Below the pieces are notes generated by a model, which saw nothing but the letters and a program-made list of their open reading frames with translations, ran no database searches and had not been told where the DNA came from. This document shows positions 1-9,324 of a stretch of DNA of 56,104 nucleotides, piece by piece. Position 1 is the first letter of the stretch, and each line of letters opens with the position of its first letter. This DNA comes from Chloroflexota bacterium (GTDB lineage: Bacteria > Chloroflexota > Anaerolineae > Promineifilales > Promineifilaceae), in the NCBI GenBank assembly GCA_024223125.1, contig JAAEOP010000732.1, positions 1 through 56,104 on the forward strand, read 5' to 3'. A program made the position numbers and the translations under genes.

Positions 1-1116
1 GTCTAAACTGCCTTCGATTGCTAAAGGAATGAAATAGTCTGGGGTTAAGCCTTGTTTGTGGATAGAGGCTTTTTCTGGGGTTAGCCATTGAGCGATGGTA
101 ATTCGTATACCTCCTTTGTTGGATAAAGTGTGCCAGGTTTGTACGGTGCCTTTGCCGAAGGAAGTTTGCCCGATGAGTGTGCCTCGTCTACGGTCTTGAA
201 TGGCCCCAGCTAATACCTCGGAGGCGCTGGCGCTGCCTTCATCAATAAGGATGACCATGGGCACCTCCTCGGCCAGACCGCCATCTTCAGATTCAAAAAG
301 CCGTTCACGGCCGTCGCCAAATCGTTCTACCAACACCGTCCCTTCACTTAAAAACTCATCGGCAATATCAACAGTCGTATTTAATGCCCCGCCGGGGTTG
401 CGGCGTAAATCCAAAATGAGACCGTCAGGATTGGCGGCCATTAGCTCTTCTAACACGCCGTTGAGTTCGCTGTTTGTACTGTCGCCAAAACGGCTGAGGC
501 GAATATACGCCAGATTGTCAGCCAACATTTCCCCACTGACGCTGACTAATATGACTACATCACGCACGATCTCGATGTCGAATGTTTCGCCGTCACGCTC
601 AATAGTTAGTAGTACGGCCGTACCCGCCGGACCACGCACCAACCCGACCGCTTCTCCTACATCCATGCCGGTCAAATCCACTCCATCGGCGGCGCGCAGA
701 ATATCGCCCGGCATTAACCCGGCCGCTTCGGCCGGAGAGCCATCAATAGGGGAGACAATGGTGATATAACCCTCGACATTTTCCACCTCAGCCCCAATGC
801 CCTGGTATTTGCCATCAAAGTTGCGTTCGGCCGCTTCCTGATCCTCCGGAGATAAATAGCGGGTATGGGTATCATCCAATGTGTCTAACATGCCTACAAT
901 GGCGCCTTCAACCAGGATTACATCATCAACAGGTTGCTGGTAATAACGTGTGTGAACTAAGTCCCAAACCTCCCAAAACGATTCAAGTTGCGCTTCCGTC
1001 GGCCCACGCCCAAAAAGATGAGGGGCTGCGGGCGATTGACCCACTGCATAACCTACAAAAAAGCCTAAGAAAGTAAATATCAAAATGGAAAGTGTTGTCG
1101 GCCAACGTTTATTCAT
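1..1116 (-). CDS. S41-family C-terminal processing peptidase (CtpA-like), C-terminus cut by window edge
   Basis: Open frame of 372 codons running off the left edge. Residues about 8-26 form one hydrophobic segment (signal anchor), so the enzyme is expected outside the membrane. A PDZ domain covers roughly residues 100-180. The S41 catalytic core follows, with the nucleophile region GSASASEVLAG and the general-base lysine in SFGKGTVQ, the Ser/Lys dyad of tail-specific proteases. Family members cleave proteins near their C-terminus. The start at 1116 is preceded by AGGAG with a 10-base gap. It is divergent from the sugar transferase at 1343. The family is certain, the substrate unknown. Confidence 0.9.
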   Translation of the reverse strand, partial: MNKRWPTTLSILIFTFLGFFVGYAVGQSPAAPHLFGRGPTEAQLESFWEVWDLVHTRYYQQPVDDVILVEGAIVGMLDTLDDTHTRYLSPEDQEAAERNFDGKYQGIGAEVENVEGYITIVSPIDGSPAEAAGLMPGDILRAADGVDLTGMDVGEAVGLVRGPAGTAVLLTIERDGETFDIEIVRDVVILVSVSGEMLADNLAYIRLSRFGDSTNSELNGVLEELMAANPDGLILDLRRNPGGALNTTVDIADEFLSEGTVLVERFGDGRERLFESEDGGLAEEVPMVILIDEGSASASEVLAGAIQDRRRGTLIGQTSFGKGTVQTWHTLSNKGGIRITIAQWLTPEKASIHKQGLTPDYFIPLAIEGSLD

Positions 1117-1281
1117 ATCTGTATTGCTCCTGAACTGTTTACCTGTTGTGGCAGGTTTGCAAGTTTGCAAGTGCGTTTAGTAAAAGAATTGTCTTCCGAA
1201 TATTATAGACTTGTTTCTGAGTATAGGGTTGACATAGGTTAAGAAGTGACTAAATAGTGTGAAGACGCAGCTAAAGTACAC

Positions 1282-1309
1282 TTGAAGCAAATCCCTGGTT
1301 TGTTACAAT
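1282..1309 (+). promoter_or_regulatory. Extended -10 sigma70-type promoter for the sugar transferase gene
   Basis: TTGAAG (1282-1287), a 16-base spacer and TACAAT (1304-1309) preceded by TGt, an extended -10. It lies 33 bases upstream of the ATG at 1343. Read by eye, with no experimental support. Confidence 0.5.
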
Positions 1310-1342
1310 CAAGCTGCTTAAATATTGGAAAGGGTTTGTAGT

Positions 1343-2854
1343 ATGACAACGCAAAAACTGCGTAATATCTATTCAATTACATTATTGCTGTTAGACATTG
1401 TGCTTATATTTTTGGCTTTTGCCCTGGCATATCAGCTGCGTGTGTCTGTGGAATGGCCTGATCCGTTGGTTCATGTCTATCCGTTAAGCAGTTATATGGG
1501 GTTGATCTTGCTGCAAGCGGCCGCTATTGTGATTACGCTTTTTCTAAATAAGCAATATTATATCCCCCGGGCGGCGTCTCGTGTAGACCAGGTTTATTAT
1601 ATTTTTACGGCCGTGTCCATCGGCACCCTCATTGCTGTAGCCCTCTCCACTTTCTTATTTAAGAGCAATGAAGTTATCCTGGATTACCCTCGAGCCATGA
1701 TTGTGTATTCCTGGTTATTTGCCATGATCTTGCTTTTACTAGGCCGGACAGTGCATCAGGTTGTACGTTATAAATTACATGATCGTGGCTGGGGTCAAGA
1801 TCGGCTGCTTATTGTTGGGTCTGGCGAGATGGCCCAAATTGTTGTGCAGCGTATTCAATGGTCGCCTTATCTGGGATATGACCTGGTAGGGGTTGTGAAT
1901 GGCAGCGAACTGGTATCCAATGTTCATGGCGTGCCGGTTATGGGCATGCCTGAAGATTTACCCCACTTGATCGAAGAACATAATATTGATGAAGTGATTA
2001 TTGCTCTGCCCGAAAAAGGGCACCGCGAAATGGTACGGATTGTTTCTTACTGTGAACGGGGTCGAGTCACCATTAAAATTGTACCCGATGTGTTCCAATT
2101 TATGACCTCTGAGGCTGGTATTGATGCGCTGGGCGGGTTGCCCTTGCTTTCTGTGCGCGATTATGCCTTGCGCGGCTATATGCTCATTTTTAAGCGGATA
2201 ATAGATTTTTTGGGGGCGCTCATTGGTTTGATTATTTTATCCCCCTTGATGCTTTTGTTAGCTATTGTCATTAAATTGGAATCGCCAGGCCCGGTATTTT
2301 TTATCCAGCAACGGATGGGTTTGGACGGCAAACCATTTCGGATGATTAAGTTTCGCTCTATGCGCTCTGATGCAGAACGGCATGGGCCAGGTTGGACAAC
2401 AGAAGACGATCCCCGACAAACCCGGTTGGGCAGTTTTCTGCGTAAAATTGATGTAGACGAACTGCCTCAACTGATCAATGTGTTTTTGGGGGAAATGAGT
2501 CTGGTCGGCCCCAGACCAGAGCAGGCGCATTATGTGGAACAGTTTCGGCGTACCGTGCCTCGTTACATGGAACGTCATCAGGAAAAGGGGGGGATGACAG
2601 GCTGGGCACAGGTGAATGGGCTGCGAGGAGACACATCTATTGCCGAACGGACAAAATATGATTTATGGTATTCCACAAACTGGTCTATTTTCTTGGACAC
2701 GAAGATTTTATTGCGGACAGTATGGCAGATTGCGGAACGTAAGAATACAGATGAGCGGGGGACGGAGGAACGGCCGTCGGAAAACTTGCCTACTCCGTTA
2801 GAGAAAAGTGAACCTACGGCCGCAGCTGCTCAGCCTACGTTAACTAGAGATTGA
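1343..2854 (+). CDS. Polyprenyl-phosphate sugar phosphotransferase (WcaJ/PssY type)
   Basis: 503 residues. Such enzymes transfer a sugar 1-phosphate from a nucleotide sugar to undecaprenyl phosphate, the first membrane step of exopolysaccharide synthesis. The N-terminal half has about four membrane segments (residues 10-30, 45-65, 80-105, 115-135), then a CoA-binding-like Rossmann region with IVGSGEMAQ. A further membrane segment (near 280-310) leads into the bacterial sugar transferase domain, with the family motifs PVFFIQQRMG, KFRSMRSDAE, DELPQLINV and SLVGPRPE. I place the start at ATG 1343, which has GGAAAGGG 8 bases upstream, not at the in-frame TTG at 1325. The last residues and stop lie in a dispersed GAGATTG repeat. 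The sugar is not determined. Confidence 0.9.
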   Translation: MTTQKLRNIYSITLLLLDIVLIFLAFALAYQLRVSVEWPDPLVHVYPLSSYMGLILLQAAAIVITLFLNKQYYIPRAASRVDQVYYIFTAVSIGTLIAVALSTFLFKSNEVILDYPRAMIVYSWLFAMILLLLGRTVHQVVRYKLHDRGWGQDRLLIVGSGEMAQIVVQRIQWSPYLGYDLVGVVNGSELVSNVHGVPVMGMPEDLPHLIEEHNIDEVIIALPEKGHREMVRIVSYCERGRVTIKIVPDVFQFMTSEAGIDALGGLPLLSVRDYALRGYMLIFKRIIDFLGALIGLIILSPLMLLLAIVIKLESPGPVFFIQQRMGLDGKPFRMIKFRSMRSDAERHGPGWTTEDDPRQTRLGSFLRKIDVDELPQLINVFLGEMSLVGPRPEQAHYVEQFRRTVPRYMERHQEKGGMTGWAQVNGLRGDTSIAERTKYDLWYSTNWSIFLDTKILLRTVWQIAERKNTDERGTEERPSENLPTPLEKSEPTAAAAQPTLTRD

Positions 2855-2905
2855 GAGGTTGAGAGATTGGGTCCAGTCTCTAAATCGCCTAATCTCCCAA
2901 TCCCC
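2845..2905. repeat. GAGATTGG-type palindromic repeat, copy 1
   Basis: Purine-rich AGAGATTGAGAGG on the left answers a pyrimidine-rich AATCTCCCAATCCCC on the right, an imperfect inverted repeat. The same phrase recurs at 29611, 30787, 38341, 39991 and 51562. The stop codon of the upstream gene lies inside the left arm. Confidence 0.7.
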
Positions 2906-2957
2906 ATAAATCAATTCCCATTTCTCAACTTCTTTCTAAATCTAACATTGTTCTTAT

Positions 2958-2989
2958 TTGACGCTCAAAATAGGGCATGTTAATATAAT
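2958..2989 (+). promoter_or_regulatory. Probable promoter of the hrcA heat-shock operon
   Basis: A perfect TATAAT (2984-2989) with TTGACG (2958-2963) 20 bases upstream, a longer spacer than usual. The predicted transcript start falls just before the CIRCE element, the usual arrangement for HrcA control. Confidence 0.5.
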
Positions 2990-3001
2990 TCCAGTCTGGC
3001 T

Positions 3002-3028
3002 TTAGCACTCTGCATAAACGAGTGCTAT
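3002..3028 (+). promoter_or_regulatory. CIRCE operator (HrcA binding site)
   Basis: TTAGCACTC, nine bases, GAGTGCTAT: the CIRCE inverted repeat with one mismatch in the last base against the consensus TTAGCACTC-N9-GAGTGCTAA. It sits between the promoter and hrcA, so the operon is expected to be repressed by its own first product and released on heat shock. Confidence 0.95.
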
Positions 3029-3074
3029 TAAGGTCCCAATCCATTGGTTAAGGCCAATTCCAGAAAATAATGAT

Positions 3075-3151
3075 CCCGAATTGATGCCATTTCGGGAATT
3101 GGCTGGAGGCTTTTTCAAAACGGGTAGGATCATTTAATTTTTGAAAAAGCC
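3075..3151 (+). other. Two hairpins in the hrcA leader
   Basis: CCCGAA (3075-3080) pairs with TTCGGG (3091-3096). GGCTTTTTCAAAA (3108-3120) pairs exactly with TTTTGAAAAAGCC (3139-3151). Both lie between CIRCE and the hrcA start codon. Neither is followed by a U-run, so they are not classical terminators. They may stabilise the leader or be a remnant of a small repeat. Confidence 0.5.
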
Positions 3152-3172
3152 TAACTTGTAAAGAGTACACGA

Positions 3173-4225
3173 ATGTTATCTGAACGTCAGGAAAAATTAT
3201 TAGGCATAGTTGTACGCCATTATGTTGAAACTGGTTCCGCGGCCGGTTCAAAGATGCTGGTGGCCATGTTTGATCTGGGCATTAGTCCGGCAACTGTGCG
3301 GAATGAATTTGTGATGCTAACAGAAATGGGCTACCTGATGCAAATGCACACCTCAGCGGGACGGGTACCGACAGAGCAGGGATACCGTTATTTTGTGCAA
3401 AAGCTGTTGGGCGATTTCAATTTGCCGCTGCATGAACGACAAATGATCCGCCATCAATTTCATCAGGCGCGTCTGGATATTGACCAATGGATGCGTCTGG
3501 CGGCCGCTATTCTGGCCCGCACTTCTTTGGGAGCCAGCTTTGTGACTGCACCGCGGCCGTTGTCCAACCGCTTCAAACACTTGCAGCTTATTTCTACCCA
3601 AGGGCGTCTGGTTTTGATGATTCTGGTTTTGTATGGCGGTGATGTTAAACAGCAAATGTTGACATTAGCAGAGCCTGTTTCTCAGGCGCAGTTAAGCGAT
3701 GCGGTCGATCATCTTAATAGAATTTTTGGTGATATGACGGCCGAAGAAATACGTTTACGCATGGGAAAGTTAGAAGTATTGGAACATGATGTTGCTCTCC
3801 TTGTTCTGGACATTTTAGATCGGGCTGACAACCGGGCTATAAGCAATATTTATCGGGATGGTTTGGTGAATATTGTGGAAGATGAAGGAACCCGGCAGGC
3901 AGTACGAGTATTAGAAGAGCGAACATTGTTGGCTAATGTGCTTTCAGAAACACAAACGGCTGAGAGTGGCGTACAAGTCGTCATCGGCGGCGAAGGACGT
4001 TGGGAAGAATTAAAGGAGTGCTCTATTATTTTGTCCCGTTATGGTATAGCCGAAGAATTTAGCGGCACGGTGGCCGTTATTGGGCCAACGAGAATGTCTT
4101 ACGGCCGTAATGTAGCCGCCGTGCGTTATGTGGCCGGGCTGATGAGTGGCTTTTTATACGAATATTTATTGGAATCATCCCTTTCCAAAGAAGATAAAAC
4201 GAATGAGGTGAAGATAGGTGAGTGA
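3173..4225 (+). CDS. hrcA: Heat-inducible transcription repressor HrcA
   Basis: 350 residues, normal length for the family. The N-terminal winged helix (residues 1-75) carries the typical sequences RQEKLLGIVVRHYVETG, SPATVRNE and MHTSAGRVPTEQGYR. It is followed by the GAF-like inserted dimerisation domain. HrcA represses the chaperone operon by binding CIRCE, and its activity depends on GroEL in other bacteria. First gene of the operon; the next gene, grpE, overlaps its end by 8 bases. Confidence 0.97.
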   Translation: MLSERQEKLLGIVVRHYVETGSAAGSKMLVAMFDLGISPATVRNEFVMLTEMGYLMQMHTSAGRVPTEQGYRYFVQKLLGDFNLPLHERQMIRHQFHQARLDIDQWMRLAAAILARTSLGASFVTAPRPLSNRFKHLQLISTQGRLVLMILVLYGGDVKQQMLTLAEPVSQAQLSDAVDHLNRIFGDMTAEEIRLRMGKLEVLEHDVALLVLDILDRADNRAISNIYRDGLVNIVEDEGTRQAVRVLEERTLLANVLSETQTAESGVQVVIGGEGRWEELKECSIILSRYGIAEEFSGTVAVIGPTRMSYGRNVAAVRYVAGLMSGFLYEYLLESSLSKEDKTNEVKIGE

Positions 4226-4817
4226 GGAAACAGTTGTCAATGAAGGAAATGAGGAAATCATCGAGGCGGCTCTTGAAGGCGAAGTCGTGGATGAAGTGCC
4301 CATAAATGGGCTTCAAGACAGTGAGGTAGAGGAGGAAACGGCCGCAGCTGAAGAACCCCCATCAATAGAAGAACAATTGGCTGCCGCCCAGGCAGAAGCC
4401 GCAGATTATAAAGATCGTTGGCTGCGCGGCCAGGCAGAATTTGCCAATGCCCGTAAACGCATGGATAGGCAGCGGATTGAGTTGTATGCTAACGCGACGG
4501 CCGATGTGATGAAAAAACTGCTACCGGCTGTAGATGATTTTGACCGGGCTATGGAAAATCTGCCTGAAGAAATTAGCCAAAATAGTTGGCTAGAAGGTAT
4601 CCAACTGGTGCAGAAAAAATTAACTGGTATTCTGGAAAGCACAAATGCAATCGTTATTGAGGCGGTCGGGCAACCCTTTGATCCCAATCTGCATGAAGCC
4701 ATCTCCCAGGAACCTTCAGATGAATATGAAAGCGGCATTGTCTGCCGAGAAATATTGAAGGGCTATAAAATCGGTGATCGTGTCATACGGCCGTCATTGG
4801 TAAGCGTGGCCCAATAA
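4218..4817 (+). CDS. grpE: Nucleotide exchange factor GrpE
   Basis: 199 residues starting at GTG 4218, inside the end of hrcA, which suggests translational coupling. The first ~55 residues are acidic and low in complexity. A coiled-coil region follows (AAAQAEAADYKDRWLRGQAE, about residues 55-100). The C-terminal head has the family signature around GQPFDPNLHEAISQEPS. GrpE releases ADP from DnaK in the chaperone cycle. The gene sits between hrcA and dnaK as in many Gram-positive-type operons. Confidence 0.96.
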   Translation: MSEETVVNEGNEEIIEAALEGEVVDEVPINGLQDSEVEEETAAAEEPPSIEEQLAAAQAEAADYKDRWLRGQAEFANARKRMDRQRIELYANATADVMKKLLPAVDDFDRAMENLPEEISQNSWLEGIQLVQKKLTGILESTNAIVIEAVGQPFDPNLHEAISQEPSDEYESGIVCREILKGYKIGDRVIRPSLVSVAQ

Positions 4818-4845
4818 TAAACAGGACTAAACGAGGAAAATAAAT

Positions 4846-6750
4846 ATGAGCAAAATAATTGGTATAGATTTAGGCACAACAAACTCCGCCGCGGCCGTCA
4901 TGGAAGGCGGCGAACCGACCGTCATACCCAGCGCTGAAGGGGGACGTACTTTCCCTTCAATCGTGGCCATCAACAGCAAAACAGGGGAACGTTTGGTAGG
5001 GCAGGTCGCCAAGCGACAGGCTGTTATCAACCCCTTGAACACAGTTTTTTCGGTAAAACGGTTCATGGGGCGAAAATTTGATGATCCGGCCGTAGAACGC
5101 GCCCGCAAATATGTACCATATGATGTACGAAAAGCCCCTAACGGTGACATTCGGGTAGTCATGAACGAACGTGAATATTCGCCGCCTGAAATATCGGCCA
5201 TGATTCTGCAAAAGATTAAAACGGACGCCGAGGCGTATCTGGGACAACCTGTGACCCAGGCAGTTATTACCGTTCCGGCCTACTTTAATGACAGTCAGCG
5301 CCAGGCCACCAAAGATGCAGGCAAGATTGCCGGGTTGGAAGTGTTGCGTATTGTCAATGAGCCGACTGCCTCTTCACTGGCTTATGGTTTGGGTAGTGAT
5401 AAAGATGAAATTATTGCCGTCTATGACCTGGGCGGCGGTACGTTTGACATTTCCATTTTGGAAGTGGGCGATGGCGTGTTTGAAGTTAAATCTACCAATG
5501 GGGACACCTTCTTGGGTGGCGATGATTTTGATCAGAAGATTATTGATTGGGCGGCTGAACAATTCAAAATGGACCAGGGCATTGATTTACGCCAGGATCG
5601 TCAGGCATTACAACGGTTACGTGAAGCGGCCGAAAAAGCCAAGATTGAACTCTCTACGACAAAGCAGTCAGAATTGAATCTGCCTTATATTACGGCCGAC
5701 GCCAGTGGTCCCAAACATCTCAATCTGACATTATCCCGTGCCAAATATGAGCAGTTGACCGATGATTTGGTTAAACGCTCGATTGAACCTTGCCGTCAGG
5801 CATTGAAAGACGCCAATATCTCCATGAGCGAAATTACCGAGGTGATTTTGGTTGGCGGTATGACTCGTATGCCTGCTATTCAAGGAGCGGTTAAAAACTT
5901 CTTCGGCCGTGACCCGCACAAAGGCGTTAACCCAGATGAAGTAGTGGGCGTTGGGGCTGCTATTCAAGCTGGTGTGTTGGGGGGCGATGTTAAAGATGTC
6001 TTATTATTGGATGTAACCCCGTTGACCCTGAGTATTGAAACCTTGGGCGGTGTAGCTACATCATTGATTGAACGAAATACAACTATCCCCACGAAGAAAA
6101 GTCAGATATTCTCGACGGCGGCCGACTCCCAAACACAGGTGGAAATTCATGTCACTCAGGGCGAACGACCGATGTCTGCCGATAATAAAAGCTTGGGGCG
6201 GTTTATTTTGGATGGCATTCCCCCGGCGCCGCGTGGCGTTCCCCAGATTGAAGTGGCGTTTGATATTAACGCTGACGGTATCTTGAATGTGAGTGCTAAA
6301 GATAAGGCCACTTCACGCGAGCAGGCAATGCAAATTATTCCCTCCAGTGGTTTGAATGATTCTGAAATTGAACAGATGGTGCAGGATGCGGAAAAACATG
6401 CGGCCGATGATGTGCAGCGTAAAGAGGTGGTGGAAGCACGGAATAAGGCGGACACGGCCGTTTACAGCGCTGAAAAATTTGTCAATGAAAATAGCGACAA
6501 CATTTCCGATGCCAATAAGGCGGCCATTCAATCACAAGTTGAAGCCACGAAATCAGCATTGGAAGGCGGCGATATGGCAGCGATGAACGAGACGGCCGAC
6601 CAGTTGATGGCGGCCGTTCAAGAAGCCGGCGCGGCAATGTATCAACAACAAGCCGGCAGCGCCGCACCAGATGGCGACCCAGATATGGGCGGCGCTGATC
6701 CATCCAATGCCGACGAAGACGTGATTGAAGGCGAATTTAGCGACGAATAA
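4846..6750 (+). CDS. dnaK: Molecular chaperone DnaK (Hsp70)
   Basis: 634 residues, full length. The ATPase domain (1-380) has [20 protein letters not shown] and the signature near [14 protein letters not shown]. The substrate-binding domain begins after the linker [19 protein letters not shown] and ends in a helical lid and an acidic tail, [12 protein letters not shown]. DnaK binds unfolded chains under ATP control with DnaJ and GrpE, both encoded beside it. The start ATG follows GAGG by 8 bases. Confidence 0.98.
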   Translation: MSKIIGIDLGTTNSAAAVMEGGEPTVIPSAEGGRTFPSIVAINSKTGERLVGQVAKRQAVINPLNTVFSVKRFMGRKFDDPAVERARKYVPYDVRKAPNGDIRVVMNEREYSPPEISAMILQKIKTDAEAYLGQPVTQAVITVPAYFNDSQRQATKDAGKIAGLEVLRIVNEPTASSLAYGLGSDKDEIIAVYDLGGGTFDISILEVGDGVFEVKSTNGDTFLGGDDFDQKIIDWAAEQFKMDQGIDLRQDRQALQRLREAAEKAKIELSTTKQSELNLPYITADASGPKHLNLTLSRAKYEQLTDDLVKRSIEPCRQALKDANISMSEITEVILVGGMTRMPAIQGAVKNFFGRDPHKGVNPDEVVGVGAAIQAGVLGGDVKDVLLLDVTPLTLSIETLGGVATSLIERNTTIPTKKSQIFSTAADSQTQVEIHVTQGERPMSADNKSLGRFILDGIPPAPRGVPQIEVAFDINADGILNVSAKDKATSREQAMQIIPSSGLNDSEIEQMVQDAEKHAADDVQRKEVVEARNKADTAVYSAEKFVNENSDNISDANKAAIQSQVEATKSALEGGDMAAMNETADQLMAAVQEAGAAMYQQQAGSAAPDGDPDMGGADPSNADEDVIEGEFSDE

Positions 6751-6773
6751 ATTGAACAGTTAACTTGTTTTCA

Positions 6774-6810
6774 TGAGCAATGGTTCAGACCAAATCTGAA
6801 TCATTGCTCA
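6774..6810 (+). other. Strong hairpin in the dnaK-dnaJ gap
   Basis: TGAGCAATGGTTCAGA (6774-6789) and TCTGAATCATTGCTCA (6795-6810) form a 16-pair stem with one G.U and a five-base loop. No U-run follows, so it is more likely an mRNA processing or stability element, setting different levels of DnaK and DnaJ, than a terminator. Confidence 0.7.
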
Positions 6811-6835
6811 CTGTGGACAAATTATTGCAAATAGA

Positions 6836-7987
6836 ATGACAAATCAACGAGATTACTACGAAGTTCTGGGAGTGAACCGCAACGCTTCTCAGGATGAAAT
6901 TAAAAAAGCATACCGGCGTAAAGCGCGTCAATATCATCCAGATGTAAACAAAGAAGCGGATGCTGAAGAACGCTTCAAAGAAATACAGCGAGCGTATGAA
7001 ATTCTCTCCAATGAACAGACACGGGAAACCTATGACCACTATGGACATGCCGGTGTAGAAAATATGGGGCAAGGGTTTTCTGGATTTGAAGGATATAGTA
7101 ATTTTTCCGACATTTTTGAGGATTTATTTAATGTGAGCTTCGGTGGCACTCGGCGGCGGCGTGGCCCACAGCGTGGTTCTGATTTACGCCAAGATATACA
7201 AATCTCGTTTGAGGAAGCTGTTTTTGGGACTGAAAAAGATATAGAAGTTCGGCGGCCAGAAATTTGCCCCCATTGTCATGGTTCGGGCGCAGAGCCGGGA
7301 ACAAGCCCCATTACTTGCCCCAGCTGTAATGGCAGAGGTGAAGTCCGTCGGGTACAGCAATCTATTTTGGGTCAGTTTGTGAATGTAGCTCCCTGTCCGG
7401 CTTGCCAGGGAACGGGTGAACAAATCCCTACGCCCTGTACAACATGCGGGGGGAAAAAGCAAACCGTACAATCACGCACAATCAAAGTAAAAGTGCCTGC
7501 TGGGGTGGACAATGAAACACAAATTCGTTTGAGTAACGAGGGTGGCCCAGGCGTTGCTGGCGGCCCACCGGGAAATTTGTATGTGTTCATCTATGTAGGT
7601 CGGCATGATTATTTCCAACGGCGTGATAATGATATATTTATGGATTTGCATATCAATGTGGCTCAGGCTGCTTTAGGCGATGATGTCAAGATTCCCACAT
7701 TGGATGGGGAAGATGATCTGTCCATTCCGCCAGGGACGCAGCCGGGAAAGATGTTCAAGCTGCGGGGTAAAGGTGTGCCTCGACTAGACCGTAGTGGGCG
7801 TGGCCGTTCGATGGGACGCGGTGATATGCATGTTATTATTCAGGTGACCATTCCCCAAAAGTTAACGAAAGAGCAGAAAGATTTATTTTCAGACCTAGCT
7901 CACACGTTGGGTAAAGAAGTTGTGCCCCAAACTGAACGGGGCATATTTCATAATATTAAAGAAGCGTTTGGCGATGTTTTTGGATAA
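6836..7987 (+). CDS. dnaJ: Co-chaperone DnaJ (Hsp40)
   Basis: 383 residues. The J domain (1-70) contains the HPD motif in [10 protein letters not shown], which stimulates DnaK ATPase. A Gly/Phe region follows (~75-110), then the zinc region with [24 protein letters not shown] and CTTCGGKK; the last unit lacks the usual second G-x-G but keeps both cysteines. The C-terminal substrate-binding domains are complete. Last chaperone gene of the operon. Confidence 0.97.
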   Translation: MTNQRDYYEVLGVNRNASQDEIKKAYRRKARQYHPDVNKEADAEERFKEIQRAYEILSNEQTRETYDHYGHAGVENMGQGFSGFEGYSNFSDIFEDLFNVSFGGTRRRRGPQRGSDLRQDIQISFEEAVFGTEKDIEVRRPEICPHCHGSGAEPGTSPITCPSCNGRGEVRRVQQSILGQFVNVAPCPACQGTGEQIPTPCTTCGGKKQTVQSRTIKVKVPAGVDNETQIRLSNEGGPGVAGGPPGNLYVFIYVGRHDYFQRRDNDIFMDLHINVAQAALGDDVKIPTLDGEDDLSIPPGTQPGKMFKLRGKGVPRLDRSGRGRSMGRGDMHVIIQVTIPQKLTKEQKDLFSDLAHTLGKEVVPQTERGIFHNIKEAFGDVFG

Positions 7988-8008
7988 CGATACTGTTGCC
8001 TCCCGACT

Positions 8009-8066
8009 GTCATACCCGCGAAGGCGGGTATCCAGATGTGTGGATTCCTGCCTGTGCAGGAATGAC
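8009..8066. repeat. REP-like double hairpin between dnaJ and prmA
   Basis: GTCATACCCGCGAAGGCGGG forms one hairpin and ATTCCTGCCTGTGCAGGAAT another, with GTCAT and ATGAC at the ends. This type of extragenic palindrome occurs in many bacterial genomes. It may terminate or stabilise the chaperone mRNA before prmA. Confidence 0.7.
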
Positions 8067-8092
8067 TTGAAAAGTTACATTTTTGGCGCCTA

Positions 8093-9019
8093 ATGGTTTG
8101 GCTTGAGATCAGTGTCATTACAGATGGGGAAGGTGCCGAGGCGGTGGCGGAGCAGCTGCGGCCGTTTGCCTATCAGAATAGCGTTATTTTAGAACAGTTG
8201 GGGGATGAAAGTTCTTTAGACCTGAATGCGCTAGAAACGACTGTTATTGTTAAAATCTATATTTCAGAAGATGAAGATACCCCTCAACTGCGACAGCGTA
8301 TTGAAGAAATTATCCATTATTTGGGACGACTTTACCCTATTCCTCCTCCTACTTTTCGAAAACTAAAAGAAGAAGATTGGGCCAATGCCTGGAAAGTACA
8401 TTACCATCCTTTTCGCGTTGGCAAACGCATTTGGATTCAGCCCAGTTGGATTGAAGATGAAACAAACTCACAGCCAGCCGAAACGGATTCGCGCCAGCCG
8501 GGGGATATTGTCCTGACGCTCGACCCAGGAATGGCGTTTGGTACGGGCCTTCATCCTACAACGCAAATGTGTTTACGGGCGCTGGAAACGGCCGTGCAGC
8601 CTGGCGACTCTCTTTTGGACGTGGGGTCAGGGTCGGGGATTTTGGCGATTGCCGGGGCTAAATTGGGGGCCAGTCCAATTTTGGGTGTAGATGTAGATGA
8701 ATTGGCGGTGAAAACGGCCGTAGCTAATGCCCAACTCAATGGGTTGCACTCACTCACCTTCCGCACCGGAACGTTGGCAACCGTGCAAAGAAAAGGGTGG
8801 GATGTTGTTGTGGTCAATATTTTGGCTTCCGTCATTGTGGAATTGTTTCAGACAGGCTCTTTGCTGGATTATGTTTCTGAAGGGGGACGCTTGATTTTGA
8901 GCGGTATTATTGATGAGCAGGCGGGGGAAGTGGTGACGGCCGTTGAAAACGGTGGCGGTAAAATTGGCAAAACCCTGCAAGTACGAGATTGGGTTAGCTA
9001 CATCGCCCATCGAAACTAA
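8093..9019 (+). CDS. prmA: Ribosomal protein L11 methyltransferase PrmA
   Basis: 308 residues. PrmA trimethylates ribosomal protein L11. The N-terminal domain recognises L11. The linker carries the family motif EEDWANAWKVHYHPFRVGKR. The SAM-binding core has DPGMAFGTGLHPTTQMCLRA and LLDVGSGSGILAI, and VVVNILASVI is the family NIL/NPP-like motif. It lies downstream of dnaJ, an order also seen in Bacillus-type chromosomes. A terminator overlaps its stop codon. Confidence 0.95.
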   Translation: MVWLEISVITDGEGAEAVAEQLRPFAYQNSVILEQLGDESSLDLNALETTVIVKIYISEDEDTPQLRQRIEEIIHYLGRLYPIPPPTFRKLKEEDWANAWKVHYHPFRVGKRIWIQPSWIEDETNSQPAETDSRQPGDIVLTLDPGMAFGTGLHPTTQMCLRALETAVQPGDSLLDVGSGSGILAIAGAKLGASPILGVDVDELAVKTAVANAQLNGLHSLTFRTGTLATVQRKGWDVVVVNILASVIVELFQTGSLLDYVSEGGRLILSGIIDEQAGEVVTAVENGGGKIGKTLQVRDWVSYIAHRN

Positions 9020-9046
9020 AAACGCTGCTATCAAAGCAGCGTTTTT
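9018..9046. terminator. Bidirectional intrinsic terminator between prmA and infA
   Basis: AAAAACGCTGCT (9018-9029), loop ATCAA, AGCAGCGTTTTT (9035-9046). The A-run and U-run on either side of the GC stem let it serve both convergent genes. Confidence 0.9.
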
Positions 9047-9082
9047 CATTCATCGTAGTTGTTAGTAGTGTGATTGAATTTC

Positions 9083-9322
9083 TTACTTTCGTCTGGGATT
9101 TGGTGAACGGTAACGATACGTTATGCGGCCGCGAGTCAGGTCATAGGGTGTCATCTCAACCCGGACCAGGTCACCCAGCAAAATGCGAATATAATATTTT
9201 CGCATCCGACCAGATAAATAGGCCAAAACCTGATGTCCATTATCGAGTTCAACCTTAAACTGAGTATTGGGCAACAACTCGATAACAGTACCTTCAACCT
9301 CTAATTTTTCTTTTTTCGCCAT
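9083..9322 (-). CDS. infA: Translation initiation factor IF-1
   Basis: 79 residues, one S1-like OB fold ([42 protein letters not shown]). It binds the ribosomal A site during initiation. Most IF-1 proteins end near ITYR; this one carries about seven more, mostly basic residues. It lies 2 bases downstream of the S1-domain protein gene, so the two are probably co-transcribed; this pairing is not the usual L36/S13 neighbourhood. Confidence 0.95.
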   Translation of the reverse strand: MAKKEKLEVEGTVIELLPNTQFKVELDNGHQVLAYLSGRMRKYYIRILLGDLVRVEMTPYDLTRGRITYRYRSPNPRRK

Positions 9323-9324
9323 AC

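Noticed and set aside
200..1076. Two plus-strand frames within the S41 protease
   Set aside because: Shadows: the minus frame is open for 372 codons and carries PDZ and Ser/Lys motifs.
1229..1256. Promoter TTGACA-N16-TAAATA upstream of the sugar transferase
   Set aside because: The -35 box is perfect but the -10 box is poor; the extended -10 promoter at 1282-1309 fits better.
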